This document shows, piece after piece, positions 17,417 through 26,234 of a stretch of DNA of 64,000 nucleotides. A program made the translations under genes and the position numbers. Each line of letters begins with the position of its first letter. The stretch's first letter is position 1. Source of the DNA: JBJXHN01 sp046233135 (GTDB lineage Bacteria > Pseudomonadota > Alphaproteobacteria > Rhodospirillales > Rhodospirillaceae). Under the pieces are notes generated by a model. It searched no databases and was not told where the DNA came from. It worked only from the letters and a program-made list of their open reading frames with translations. Location: contig JBJXHN010000012.1 of assembly GCA_046233135.1 (NCBI GenBank), forward strand, positions 42,643-106,642, read 5' to 3'.

Positions 17417-17469
17417 GATAGGGATCCCTCCTGCCCGGGGTGGCGGGGGGCCGTCTGCATGAAGCTCAT
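17413..17469 (-). CDS. Putative 18-residue leader peptide coupled to the AbrB-type gene
   Basis: An ATG preceded at 8 bases by GGGAGG opens an 18-codon frame (MSFMQTAPRHPGQEGSLS) whose TGA overlaps the GTG start of the AbrB-type membrane protein. The ribosome site is the best one in the divergent gap. It may be a translated leader controlling the downstream gene; alternatively it marks the real start with a sequence frameshift. No homologue is recognised. Confidence 0.4.
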   Translation of the reverse strand: MSFMQTAPRHPGQEGSLS

Positions 17470-17509
17470 TCTTGTTTCCTCCCAAAGAGCGTCTTTTATA
17501 AATGAAACT

Positions 17510-17528
17510 ATGTTCGCGAAGCGAACAT
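17510..17528. promoter_or_regulatory. Perfect palindrome, candidate IclR operator
   Basis: ATGTTCGC-GAA-GCGAACAT is a perfect inverted repeat with 8-base arms and 3-base spacer in the divergent gap between the AbrB-type gene and the IclR regulator, beside the AT-rich TTTTATAAATG. Half-sites resemble the GTTCG-type elements bound by PcaR/PcaU/PobR-like IclR proteins, so autoregulation and control of the divergent operon are likely. Confidence 0.6.
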
Positions 17529-17605
17529 TCAAGAGGGAGGAGATCGCTTGTGGGGGCCGGGCGGAAGCCTGTAGTGTCCGGAAAGCCATTGGACGCGAGG
17601 GGGAA

Positions 17606-18370
17606 ATGGAGGAGGAGCAGGATCGGGAGTTCGTGAAGGCCGCGGCCAAAAGCCTCCAGATCATCGAATGTTTCGGGGATGGTCGGGCGCGTCTCAGCCT
17701 GACGGACGTTGCCAGGCTGACCTCGATGACTCGGGCCGGGGCGCGGCGCTATTTGCTGACCTTCACGCGCCTGGGCTATATGACGTTTGATGGAAAGTAC
17801 TTTTCGCTGACGCCCCGGGTTCTCCGCCTGGGCTATGCCTTTCTCGCCTCCTCGTCCCTGCCGACCCGGCTGCAGCCGTTTCTGGAACGGATTTCGGCGC
17901 TGACGGAGGAATCCTGCTCGGCCGCCGTGCTGGATGGCACGGAAGTCCTGTATATCGCGCGGTCGGCCAGGATGCGGATCATGTCCATCGGGCTGGGGGT
18001 GGGCAGCCGTCTGCCGGCCTATTGCACCGCGCTCGGGCGCGTGCTGATGGCGCATCAGCCCGGGGACTGGCTGGCGGACTATTTCGCCGCCGTCCCCCTG
18101 CGGCCGCTGACCGAGCGCACCGTGACCACCGAAACGGCCCTGCGCGCCGAACTGGAACGTGTCCGCGCCCAGGGCTATGCCGTGATCGACGAGGAACTGG
18201 AGGTCGGCCTGCGGTCCGTCGCCATCCCTGTCTACGGGGCTTCGGGCGCCCTGATCTGCGGCGTCAATGTCAGCGCCCAGTCCGCCAGGGTGTCGGTGAC
18301 GGAAATGGAGGAGCGCTTCCTGCCCATCCTCCGGGACTGCCTTGGGGATATCGCCAGCATCCTCTCTTGA
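17606..18370 (+). CDS. IclR family transcriptional regulator (PcaR/PobR-like)
   Basis: A 254-residue regulator. The N-terminal winged HTH (LSLTDVARLTSMTRAGARRYL) is followed by DGKYFSLTPRVLRLGYAFL and the effector domain with GVGSRLPAYCTALGRVL, the pattern of PcaR/PobR/PcaU-type IclR proteins that sense aromatic or dicarboxylic acids. ATG at 17606 follows GAGGGGGAA; the frame is open upstream through the antisense of the AbrB gene. It is divergent from the AbrB-hydroxyacid dehydrogenase pair with a perfect palindrome between, and lies upstream of an orphan TctC. Confidence 0.88.
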   Translation: MEEEQDREFVKAAAKSLQIIECFGDGRARLSLTDVARLTSMTRAGARRYLLTFTRLGYMTFDGKYFSLTPRVLRLGYAFLASSSLPTRLQPFLERISALTEESCSAAVLDGTEVLYIARSARMRIMSIGLGVGSRLPAYCTALGRVLMAHQPGDWLADYFAAVPLRPLTERTVTTETALRAELERVRAQGYAVIDEELEVGLRSVAIPVYGASGALICGVNVSAQSARVSVTEMEERFLPILRDCLGDIASILS

Positions 18371-18373
18371 GGC

Positions 18374-18390
18374 AGGCCGGCTGCCGGCCT
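18374..18390 (+). terminator. Short GC-rich hairpin after the IclR gene
   Basis: AGGCCGG-CTG-CCGGCCT begins four bases after the IclR stop codon. It has no T-run, so termination efficiency is uncertain. The following 246 bases to the TctC gene hold an imperfect TAACCAA/TTGGCTA repeat (18405-18427) and GGTCCG-7 nt-CGGACC (18555-18573), probably the tctC control region. Confidence 0.4.
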
Positions 18391-18636
18391 CACTCCCCCG
18401 AGCATAACCAACCCTTATGATTGGCTAACGTCCGGGCACGATCCCTTGCCCTGGCCGTTTGGATAAGCTTTGGCCTGATCCGACGCGGGAGGCCCTGCTC
18501 CGGCACCGTGGCCTTCAGGCATTCCGGATCGCAAGTATCGGGATGGCGGGGATCGGTCCGGAAGGATCGGACCTGCGCCAGATCCCGCATGAACGAGAGC
18601 CGCGCAAGCGGTGTCATGTGACTCTGGGAGGTTACG

Positions 18637-19659
18637 ATGAATGTCATGAAACGGACAGTCGGGGCGCTGGTGCCTCGGCTGGGACGGGGACTGCTGGCCG
18701 CACTGACTGTCGCCGGACTGGCGGGGCTGGCGGCCCCGGGACATGCCGAGGACGCAGCAAGCTTCCCGTCCAAGCCTATCGAGATCCTGGTGCAGTCCGG
18801 TGCCGGCAGTGCGTCCGACATTTTCGCGCGCTCGCTGGCGCGGGCGGCGGAACCGCTCTTCGGGCAGCCGGTCGTGGTGGTTGACCGCTCCGGCGGCAGC
18901 GGGACGGTCCAGATGGCGGCCCTGAAGGCGGCCAGGCCGGACGGTTATACCCTGGGTACCAATACCTTGAGCCATTTCACGAATATGCTCACGACCCTGA
19001 AGGGGAGCTTCGCGCCGTCGGACTTCTCGTGGATTGCCATGCTGATGCAGGACCCCCACGTGCTGATGGTCCGGGCCGATTCCCCCAGCCAGACCATTCA
19101 GGAGCTGGTGGAGCAGATCAAGACCACCGCCGGCGGCGAGATCACCGTCGGCGGCTACGGGTCCATGGGATCCACCGCCAGCGTTGCCATGCAGATGTTC
19201 GCCGACGCCGCCGGGTTCAAGATCAACTGGGTGGGCTACAAGGCCACCCCCGAAGCGATGACCGCCCTGCTTGGCGGCCACGTGGATCTGGCCATTGCCA
19301 ACCCCGGTCCGGTGCGTCAGTTCGCCGACGCCGGCCGCCTGCGGGTACTGACCATCCTGGGGGATCGGGAAGTGGATACCTTCCCCGGCGTGCCGACGGC
19401 GGAAGGCGCCGGCTATCCGTTCGATTCCGGCTGGCAGCAGATCCGTGGGGTCTACGGTCCCGAAGGCATTCCTGCAGACATCCAGAACAAGCTGGCCGAC
19501 ACCTTCATTGAAGCCTCCAAGACACCCGAGTTCCAGGAATACCTGCAGAACATCGGAGGGGTTCCGGCCGCGTGGGATGCGGAGGAATACCAGGCCCGGA
19601 CCAAGACCATCGTCTCCACCGCCGAAGCCGGACTGCGCTCCGTCGGCGCCATCAAGTAA
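18637..19659 (+). CDS. Tripartite tricarboxylate transporter substrate-binding protein (TctC/Bug family), no TctA/B beside it
   Basis: A 340-residue periplasmic binding protein with an N-terminal signal peptide of about 37 residues (cleavage near APGHA-ED) and the Bug-family pattern FPSKPIEILVQSGAGSASDIFAR. GGGAGG five bases upstream of the ATG is a strong ribosome site. Such proteins capture organic acids for TctA/TctB or act as sensors. The nearest membrane subunits are at 26432-28447, beside a second TctC. A perfect 17-bp-stem hairpin follows, before the SDR gene. Confidence 0.9.
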   Translation: MNVMKRTVGALVPRLGRGLLAALTVAGLAGLAAPGHAEDAASFPSKPIEILVQSGAGSASDIFARSLARAAEPLFGQPVVVVDRSGGSGTVQMAALKAARPDGYTLGTNTLSHFTNMLTTLKGSFAPSDFSWIAMLMQDPHVLMVRADSPSQTIQELVEQIKTTAGGEITVGGYGSMGSTASVAMQMFADAAGFKINWVGYKATPEAMTALLGGHVDLAIANPGPVRQFADAGRLRVLTILGDREVDTFPGVPTAEGAGYPFDSGWQQIRGVYGPEGIPADIQNKLADTFIEASKTPEFQEYLQNIGGVPAAWDAEEYQARTKTIVSTAEAGLRSVGAIK

Positions 19660-19681
19660 TCCGCCGATCCATGAAGACCAA

Positions 19682-19724
19682 GGGGACCCCTGCCGCCGGA
19701 AGCGTTTCGGCGGCAGGGGTCCCC
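19682..19724 (+). terminator. Strong stem-loop after the orphan TctC gene
   Basis: Perfect 17-base arms, starting GGGGACCCCTGCCGCCG, enclose a 9-base loop. No T-run follows. It lies 22 bases after the tctC stop and before a same-strand SDR gene, so it may terminate or attenuate transcription and leave more binding-protein mRNA than enzyme mRNA. Confidence 0.65.
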
Positions 19725-19764
19725 ATAGGGGCGGCACAGGAAACGGAAGAGATGGAGGACGGCA

Positions 19765-20562
19765 ATGGGTGGACGACTGAAGGGAAAGGTGGCGATCATC
19801 GTCGGCGCCGGCCAGCAGCCGGGCGGGACCGCCGGAAACGGCCGGGCCGTGGCGGACCGCTTCGCCGAGGAAGGCGCGACCTGCCTGCTGGTGGACTGGC
19901 GGCAGGACTGGGTGGATGAGACCAGGAAGGCCATCGAGCGCCACGGGGCCGAGGTTTCGGTCCTGACCGGCGACGTGCGCCGGGAAGAGGACTGCCGGCG
20001 CATGGTCGAGGTCTGCCTGGAACGCTATGGGCGCGTCGACATCCTGCACAACAACGTCGGGCGGTCAAAGGGTGACCGGCGGACCGAAGAGCTGGATCTG
20101 GAGACCTGGAACGACCTTGTCGCGACCAACCTGACGGGCATGTTCCTGACCTGCAAGCATGTCCTGCCGGCGATGAAGGCGAACGGGGGAGGGGCGATCG
20201 TCAATATCTCCTCGACCTCGTCCCTCTCGGCGCGGCCGACCGTGGCCTACAAGACCACGAAGGGGGCGTTGAACACCATGACCCAGCATATCGCCATGGA
20301 GAACGCGCGCCATGGCATCCGCGCCAACGTTATCGTGCCCGGACTGATCGATACGCCGATGGCCATCGAACGCCGGGCCGAGGAGTCGGGGCGGTCCCGG
20401 GACATGATCCGCTCGGAGCGCGATGCGCTGGTGCCCATGGGCCGCATGGGATCGGCCTGGGATGTGGCCGAAGCGGCCGTCTTCCTGGCCTCTGATCAGG
20501 CGCGCTACATCACCGGCGTGTTGCTGCCCGTCGATGGCGGCCTGCTTCTGAAACGAGGCTGA
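19765..20562 (+). CDS. Short-chain dehydrogenase/reductase (SDR)
   Basis: A 265-residue SDR. The lengthened cofactor loop VGAGQQPGGTAGNG precedes LVDWRQ, NNVGR and the catalytic S150 region with Y162-x3-K166 (AYKTTKG). GGAGG precedes ATG. It is followed three bases later by an MmgE/PrpD gene, so both probably act on the acid bound by the upstream TctC. It resembles the SDR at 14512 in the unusual extended glycine loop. Substrate unknown. Confidence 0.88.
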   Translation: MGGRLKGKVAIIVGAGQQPGGTAGNGRAVADRFAEEGATCLLVDWRQDWVDETRKAIERHGAEVSVLTGDVRREEDCRRMVEVCLERYGRVDILHNNVGRSKGDRRTEELDLETWNDLVATNLTGMFLTCKHVLPAMKANGGGAIVNISSTSSLSARPTVAYKTTKGALNTMTQHIAMENARHGIRANVIVPGLIDTPMAIERRAEESGRSRDMIRSERDALVPMGRMGSAWDVAEAAVFLASDQARYITGVLLPVDGGLLLKRG

Positions 20563-20565
20563 GCC

Positions 20566-21942
20566 ATGAACGCACAGGAGATCGGTGCGACCGGTCGTAT
20601 TCTCGACCTCGTGGACTGGCTGTCCTGGGACCGACTGCCCGCGCCGGTGCGCCTGGCGGCGCGGCGGCACCTGCTGGATACGGTGGGGGCGATGATCGCG
20701 GGCATGTCCGGCCCCGTTGCCCGTTCCGTGGCCGTCCTGGTGGGCGAGCCCGCGGGGCTGCTGGCCGTGCCGGGCGCGCCGGTGCGGGTGTCCCGGGATG
20801 GCTTCGCCTTTCTTTGCGGTACGGCGGCCCATGGGATCGAGCTGGACGACGGGCATCGGGGCGGCACGGTGCACCCGGGTGTGGCCGTGGTTCCGGCCCT
20901 TCTGGCCGCCCTGTCCGCCACCCGCTCCGCAGGGACGCCGGCGACCGGGCGGGATCTCCTGACCGCGCTGGTCGTCGGATACGAGGTGGTGGCGGCGGTC
21001 GCGGCGGCGGCCAATCCTGCCTTCCGCAACAACGGCTTTCACCCCACCTCGGTGGCGGGACCCCTGGGGGCGGCGATGGCCGTCGGCCATCTGCTGGGGC
21101 TGAAGCGGTCGGCGGTGTCCTGCGCCCTGGGCATCGCCGCCAGTTCCGCCGGCGGCCTGTTCGCCTTCCTGAAGGGCGGTGGCGACGTCAAGCGGCTGCA
21201 TGGCGGGATGGCAGCACGGGGGGGACTGATGGCCGCCCTGCTCGCCGACCAGGGGGTGAGCGCGCCGGAGCGGATTATCGAAGGCTCCTCGGGCTTCGCC
21301 CAGGCCTTCGCCGGAGCACCGCCTGGGGAGGGGCTGGGGCTGTCCCTGCCGCCGGCAGACGGCTTCAATATCCTGGACTGCTACTTCAAGCCCCATGCCT
21401 GCTGCCGGCATCTTCAGCCGGCCATGGAAGCGGTGATGCGCGCCCGGGCCGAGCATGGCGTGGAAGAGGCGATGGTCGAGGCAATCGACGTCGAGACCTA
21501 CGCCATCGCCGCCAGGCATGCCGCCACCGGGTGGGAGACCATGGTGGACGCGCAGCTGAGCTTTCCCTACGGCCTGGCACTGGCTCTGCGGTTCGGGCGG
21601 GCCGACCTCGGGCTTTATGACGACGCGGTGCGGTGCGGGGACTGGGTGACAGCCATCGCCGAGAGGGTTCATGTGCAGGCCACGGCGGAGATGGATGCCC
21701 TCTATCCGGCGAACCGGCCTGCGCGGGTGACCTTGCGTCTCAAAGACGGGTGTTCGGTAACCGTCGAGGCGATGGAGGCTTCCGGATGCCGGGATCTTCC
21801 GCTGTCCGATGCCGCGCTCCGCGACAAGTTCCTGGCCCTTGTGGAGCCTGTCATGGGGCCGGCGCGGGCCGGCGCGCTGCTGGCGACGCTCTGGGCCGTC
21901 GAGGACGCGGCAACCGCCGAGACCCTGTTCAGCGCTTTTTGA
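20566..21942 (+). CDS. MmgE/PrpD family protein
   Basis: A 458-residue, normal-length member of the family that includes 2-methylcitrate dehydratase PrpD, cis-aconitate decarboxylase and iminodisuccinate epimerase. Hallmarks are GTAAHGIELDDGH near residues 85-97, HPTSVAGPLGAA, and KPHACCRHLQPAM, which replaces the usual KxYPxCxxxH basic patch. It should act on a tricarboxylate or dicarboxylate in the cytosol. It is coupled to the SDR gene and its 3' end overlaps the convergent LysR gene by 14 bases. The reaction cannot be assigned. Confidence 0.88.
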   Translation: MNAQEIGATGRILDLVDWLSWDRLPAPVRLAARRHLLDTVGAMIAGMSGPVARSVAVLVGEPAGLLAVPGAPVRVSRDGFAFLCGTAAHGIELDDGHRGGTVHPGVAVVPALLAALSATRSAGTPATGRDLLTALVVGYEVVAAVAAAANPAFRNNGFHPTSVAGPLGAAMAVGHLLGLKRSAVSCALGIAASSAGGLFAFLKGGGDVKRLHGGMAARGGLMAALLADQGVSAPERIIEGSSGFAQAFAGAPPGEGLGLSLPPADGFNILDCYFKPHACCRHLQPAMEAVMRARAEHGVEEAMVEAIDVETYAIAARHAATGWETMVDAQLSFPYGLALALRFGRADLGLYDDAVRCGDWVTAIAERVHVQATAEMDALYPANRPARVTLRLKDGCSVTVEAMEASGCRDLPLSDAALRDKFLALVEPVMGPARAGALLATLWAVEDAATAETLFSAF

Positions 21943-22843
21943 AGAACTCCGGCGCTTGCCCCGCCTCCACCAGCAGCCAGTCGATGAAATGCTTGGTTTG
22001 CAGGGAGGCGGAGGTCAGGGTCGGCCAGATGACGTGAAAGGCCGATCCGGTCTTCACCGTCCGTCCCAGCGGCCTGATGAGATCCCCGTTCTTCAGATCG
22101 GTTTCCAGCAAGGCCAGCTGGCCGACCGCCATGCCCAGGCCCTGCCGGGCGGCGGTGTAGAGCAGCAGCGACGATTCGAATTCCATGCCATCCAGGTGAT
22201 GAACGTCCACCCCGACCTCCGCGGCCCAGACTTCCCATTCCAGGCGCCGGTACCGGGCGTGTAGCGGGGTGCCGGTCTCTATATCGGCCTTGGTGTGAAG
22301 CCCGCCATGGCTGGCCGCATAGGCCGGGGCGCAAACCATGTCCACTTCCTCTTCGAACAGGACGCGGGATTTGGTATCCCGCCACGGCCCCAGGCCCAGT
22401 TGCAGGGCCACGTCCAGATGGGTTCCCCGGAAATCCAGAGGCTCCACGGCGGTGTCAAGGCGCACCCGGTAGTCGGGATGGGCGCTGACGAACGACCCGA
22501 GGCGTGGCAGCAGCCAGTGGTGGGCGAAGGTCGGATATATCCGCAGGTTGATCGTATTTTCCCGCTCGTTTGTCAGGATTTCGTGAGTCGCCTGCTCGAT
22601 CCCGTCGAACAGCCCGGCGATCCGCTTGCCGAAGGCATGGCCGACTTCGGTCAGCTTGACGGACCGCGCGGTGCGTTCGAACAGGGTTACGCCCAGGTAG
22701 TTTTCCAGAATGGAAATCTGCCGGCTGATCGCCACCTGGCTGACCCCCATGTGCTTGGCCGCTGATGTGAAGGTGCGGTGGCGGGACGCAATGGCGAACA
22801 CACGAAGGGGGTTGAGGGGGAGATTGCGGTATTTGGGATCCAT
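21929..22843 (-). CDS. LysR family transcriptional regulator (GcvA-like)
   Basis: A 304-residue LTTR. LNPLRVFAIASRHRTFTSA and VSQVAISRQISILENYLGV form the DNA-binding domain typical of the GcvA group, followed by the effector domain. It reads away from the acyl-CoA dehydrogenase gene across a 97-base gap and is tail-to-tail with the MmgE/PrpD gene. It probably controls the divergent acyl-CoA dehydrogenase/synthetase genes and possibly its own. A similar GcvA-like regulator is at 35415, bracketing the cluster. Confidence 0.92.
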   Translation of the reverse strand: MDPKYRNLPLNPLRVFAIASRHRTFTSAAKHMGVSQVAISRQISILENYLGVTLFERTARSVKLTEVGHAFGKRIAGLFDGIEQATHEILTNERENTINLRIYPTFAHHWLLPRLGSFVSAHPDYRVRLDTAVEPLDFRGTHLDVALQLGLGPWRDTKSRVLFEEEVDMVCAPAYAASHGGLHTKADIETGTPLHARYRRLEWEVWAAEVGVDVHHLDGMEFESSLLLYTAARQGLGMAVGQLALLETDLKNGDLIRPLGRTVKTGSAFHVIWPTLTSASLQTKHFIDWLLVEAGQAPEFFKKR

Positions 22844-22940
22844 AATGTTTGGTTTACCTGCCCAGACCGGAACGGCGGTTTAGTCCTCGGGATCGACGCA
22901 TAAAATCTCAATGTCTTCAATTATAAAACGACGGTTAGAG

Positions 22941-24089
22941 ATGGATTTCAATCTTACCGAGGAACAGGAAATGTTCCAGGACTCCGTACGCAAGTTTGCG
23001 CAGCGGGAACTGGCGGAAGGGGCGGCGGAACGGGCAAGGGAGTCCCATCTGCCCTGGGATATCGCCCGGAAAATGGGGGAGATGGGTCTGCTCGGCATCA
23101 CCCTGCCTGAAGAGCATGGGGGCGCCGGCGGAACCCTGGTGGATGCCATTCTCGCCATTCAGGCCGTGGCCGAGGTGTGCCCCCGGTCCGGGGATGTGAT
23201 TCAGGCCGGGAACTTCGGCCCTTTCCGGACCTTCGCCGAATACGCCACGCCCGAGCAGAAGGCCCGCTACCTGCCCGACCTGCTGAGCGGAAAGGCCGCC
23301 ATTTCGCTGGGCATGACCGAGCCCGGGGCCGGATCGGCGGTGACCGAACTGACCACGTCCGCCACCGAGGACGGCGACCATTACGTGATCAATGGCACCA
23401 AGATCTTCGGAACCCATAGTGCGGAGGCCAACCTGTTCCTGGTCTATGTCCGCTTCGGGCCGGGGGTCGGGGGGATCGGATCAGTTCTGATCGACAAGGG
23501 AACCCCGGGTTTCGAGATCGGTCAGGCCTCTCGATTCATGAACGGCGAGGACTGGGCACAGCTGTATTTCGACGGTTGCCGCATCCCCAAAAGCAACGTC
23601 CTGCTGGGGGCGGGGGGCTTCAAGAAGCAGATCTCCGGCTTCAATGTGGAGCGTCTGGGGAACGCGGCGCGAGCCGTGGCTGTCGGGCGCCATGCCTTCA
23701 ATCTGGCGCGGGAACATGCCCTCAACCGGAAGCAGTTCGGGCGCCTGCTGTGCGAGTTCCAGGGCCTGCAATGGAAGTTCGCCGAGATGGCCGTTCGCCT
23801 GGATGCCGCGGACCTGCTGCTAATGCGCGCCGCAGTGAAGGCCGGCGACGGCCTGCCGTCGGCGCAGGATACGGCAATTGCCAAGCTGGCGTGCAACGAA
23901 GCCGGTTATTTCGCCGCCAACGAAGCGGTGCAGATCATGGGGGGCCTGGGCTTTTCCGAGGAAAGCACCGCCCAGTATTGCCTGCGCCGCACCCGGGGCT
24001 GGATGATCGCCGGAGGCTCTATCGAGATCCTCAAGAACCGCATCGCCGAGGGCGTGTTCGAGCGGCGCTTTTCGCAAAGGGTGGGGTGA
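22941..24089 (+). CDS. Acyl-CoA dehydrogenase
   Basis: A 382-residue FAD flavoprotein. MDFNLTEEQEMFQDSVRKF opens the N-terminal helical domain, GMTEPGAGSAVTEL is the FAD/substrate signature in the middle and QIMGGLGFSEES is in the C-domain. ATG at 22941 matches the family start; an in-frame ATG 30 bases upstream has no better ribosome site. The usual catalytic-Glu EGT segment reads IAGGSIEIL, as in a subset of bacterial acyl-CoA dehydrogenases whose base is elsewhere or different. Coupled by one base to an ADP-forming acyl-CoA synthetase, it should introduce the double bond into the activated acid. Confidence 0.92.
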   Translation: MDFNLTEEQEMFQDSVRKFAQRELAEGAAERARESHLPWDIARKMGEMGLLGITLPEEHGGAGGTLVDAILAIQAVAEVCPRSGDVIQAGNFGPFRTFAEYATPEQKARYLPDLLSGKAAISLGMTEPGAGSAVTELTTSATEDGDHYVINGTKIFGTHSAEANLFLVYVRFGPGVGGIGSVLIDKGTPGFEIGQASRFMNGEDWAQLYFDGCRIPKSNVLLGAGGFKKQISGFNVERLGNAARAVAVGRHAFNLAREHALNRKQFGRLLCEFQGLQWKFAEMAVRLDAADLLLMRAAVKAGDGLPSAQDTAIAKLACNEAGYFAANEAVQIMGGLGFSEESTAQYCLRRTRGWMIAGGSIEILKNRIAEGVFERRFSQRVG

Positions 24090-24090
24090 C

Positions 24091-26199
24091 ATGGTGGATT
24101 TCGCGTCTCCGGCTCTGTCCCGGGCCTTGCTGTCGCCCGCCCATGTCGCCCTGGTCGGTGCGTCGGCGACGGCGGGCAAGCTGACCGCCCGGCCCATGGA
24201 GTTCCTGCTCAGGCACGGCTTCCCCGGGACGATCCACCCGGTCAATCCGGTGCGGGCCGAGGTTCTGGGGCATCCTGCGGTGCCCCGGGTATCGGATATA
24301 GATGCCCCGGTGGACCATGCCTACATCCTGCTGGATGCCGATCCGGCGATCGAGGCGCTGGAAGACTGCGCGCGGATCGGCGTGAAGGTGGTGTCCCTCC
24401 TCGCCGACGGCTTCGCCGAAGCCGGCGAGGAGGGGCGGAAGAAGCAACAGCGCCTGAGCGCCATCGCCCGCGAGGCGGGTATGCTGCTGCTCGGCCCCAA
24501 TTCCATGGGAGTGGCGTCGCCGGCCAACCGCTTCATCTGCACCACCAACGCCGCCTTTCGGGTCGACAGCCTGCTGACCGGCCGGCATGCGGTGATTTCC
24601 CAGAGCGGCAGCCTGATTGGCACCATTCTGTCCCGGGGACGGGCGCGGGGGGCGGGCTTCTCTTCGCTGGTTTCCGTCGGCAACGAAGCCAACGCTGGTG
24701 TCGGTGACCTGGGGCAGATCCTGCTGCACGACCCGGATACGGACGGCTTCCTGCTGTTCATGGAAACCATCCGGGATCCCGACGCCCTGGAAGCCTTCTC
24801 CCGGGCAGCGGCCGAACAGGGAAAGCCGGTGATCGCCTACATGATCGGGCGGTCCGACGAGGGGCAGGCCCTGTCCGTCTCCCACACCGGGGCGCTGACG
24901 GGATCGAAGCGGGCGGTGGCGGCCTTCCTGAAGGATATCGGCATTCGCCAGGTGGATCTGTTCGAGACGCTGATCGATGCTCCGCGCACCCTGTCACGGC
25001 TGGCCCCGCTGGGCGGCCGGCCGAAGTCGGTGACGGTGATTTCCACGACCGGCGGCGGCGGGGCCATGGTGGTGGATCAGATCAGCGCCCGGGGCGTGAC
25101 CATATCCGGATGCGGCGCGGCCGCGCGGGACCGGCTGGCGGGCAAGGGGATCTCTCTGGGCCACGGAAAGCTGGTGGACGTGACCCTGGCCGGCGCGAAA
25201 TACGAAACCATGAAAGAGGTGGTCTCCACCCTGCTGACGGACCCTGAAACCGGGGTGCTGGTGGTCGCCATCGGGTCGTCCGCCCAGTTCAATCCTAACC
25301 TGGCGGTCAACCCCGTGGTGGATGCCCTGAAGGAGGCGGGACCCGGAGCCGCCCCGGTGGTTGCCTTTCCCTTGCCCCATGCGCCGGAAAGCCTGGAACA
25401 GCTGGACGCCGGCGGGATCCCGGCCTTCCGCTCGGTGGAAGTCTGTGCGGAGACGGTGGCCCTGTTCCTTGACGCCGACCGGAAGCCTGGAGTCCGCGAC
25501 CGCGCCCCGCTGGAGCCCGCCGTGTGCGGCCGGCTGGACCGGGCCGCGCCAGGAACCATGGACGAGGTGGCGGCGGGGAGCATCCTGGAAGCCCTGGGAG
25601 TGCGGCGTCCCGCGTCCATCGTTCTTCAGCCGGACGAGGCGCCGCCCGAGGTCCTGCCGTTCGCCTATCCGGTGGTCGCCAAGCTGATCTCCCGGGATCT
25701 GCCCCACAAGACGGAAGCCGGGGCGATCCGCCTGAATATCCCCGACCGGGCGGCGCTGGAGGTGGCGATCAGCTCTATGCGGGACGCCGCCTGGCACCAC
25801 TGTCCCGGGTACAGCCTGTCCGGAATCATGGTGCAGGAAAGCCGTAGCGGTCTGGGCGAGGCCCTGGTGGGCGTAGTGCGCGACGCCCTGGTTGGTCCGG
25901 TGGTGACCGTGGGCATGGGCGGGATCCTGACCGAAATCCTTCAGGACACCAGCATCCGTCCGGCGCCGGTTTCCGTCACGGAAGCCCGCTGCATGCTCGA
26001 CGAGGTCAAGGGCTTCGCCCTGTTCCGGGGCTTCCGGGGAAAGCCACGCGGCGATCTGGACGCTCTGGCGGAGGCGGTCGCGCGGATTTCCCGCATTGCC
26101 CTGCATGACCGTGTCACGGAAGCGGAGGTCAACCCGATCCTGATCGAGGGGGAAGGGCGCGGCGTCGTCCTGCTGGATGCCCTGATCCACCTGGCCTGA
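24091..26199 (+). CDS. ADP-forming acyl-CoA synthetase (fused alpha-beta, acetate-CoA ligase type)
   Basis: A 702-residue fusion. Residues about 10-140 form the CoA-binding Rossmann domain (VGASATAGKLTARP), 150-460 the succinyl-CoA-ligase-like flavodoxin domains with the phosphohistidine segment VSHTGALTGS, and about 480-700 the ATP-grasp domain (PVVAKLISRDLPHKTEAGA). The enzyme makes an acyl-CoA from an acid, CoA and ATP, releasing ADP and phosphate. It starts one base after the acyl-CoA dehydrogenase and is followed by a strong stem-loop. A paralogue is at 33309; the two may serve different acids. Confidence 0.9.
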   Translation: MVDFASPALSRALLSPAHVALVGASATAGKLTARPMEFLLRHGFPGTIHPVNPVRAEVLGHPAVPRVSDIDAPVDHAYILLDADPAIEALEDCARIGVKVVSLLADGFAEAGEEGRKKQQRLSAIAREAGMLLLGPNSMGVASPANRFICTTNAAFRVDSLLTGRHAVISQSGSLIGTILSRGRARGAGFSSLVSVGNEANAGVGDLGQILLHDPDTDGFLLFMETIRDPDALEAFSRAAAEQGKPVIAYMIGRSDEGQALSVSHTGALTGSKRAVAAFLKDIGIRQVDLFETLIDAPRTLSRLAPLGGRPKSVTVISTTGGGGAMVVDQISARGVTISGCGAAARDRLAGKGISLGHGKLVDVTLAGAKYETMKEVVSTLLTDPETGVLVVAIGSSAQFNPNLAVNPVVDALKEAGPGAAPVVAFPLPHAPESLEQLDAGGIPAFRSVEVCAETVALFLDADRKPGVRDRAPLEPAVCGRLDRAAPGTMDEVAAGSILEALGVRRPASIVLQPDEAPPEVLPFAYPVVAKLISRDLPHKTEAGAIRLNIPDRAALEVAISSMRDAAWHHCPGYSLSGIMVQESRSGLGEALVGVVRDALVGPVVTVGMGGILTEILQDTSIRPAPVSVTEARCMLDEVKGFALFRGFRGKPRGDLDALAEAVARISRIALHDRVTEAEVNPILIEGEGRGVVLLDALIHLA

Positions 26200-26234
26200 G
26201 CAGCAGCCGGTCGGCCGATGTGCCGAAGGGGACG

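Noticed and set aside
18421..18621. 66-codon frame in the gap before the orphan tctC
   Set aside because: No ribosome site, no homology and unusual composition; the gap is better explained as a control region.
22844..22940. Shared operator motif between the two GcvA-like LysR upstream regions (22844 and 36303)
   Set aside because: Both have GGTAA/ACC-containing sequences but the order and spacing differ; similarity is no better than chance by eye.
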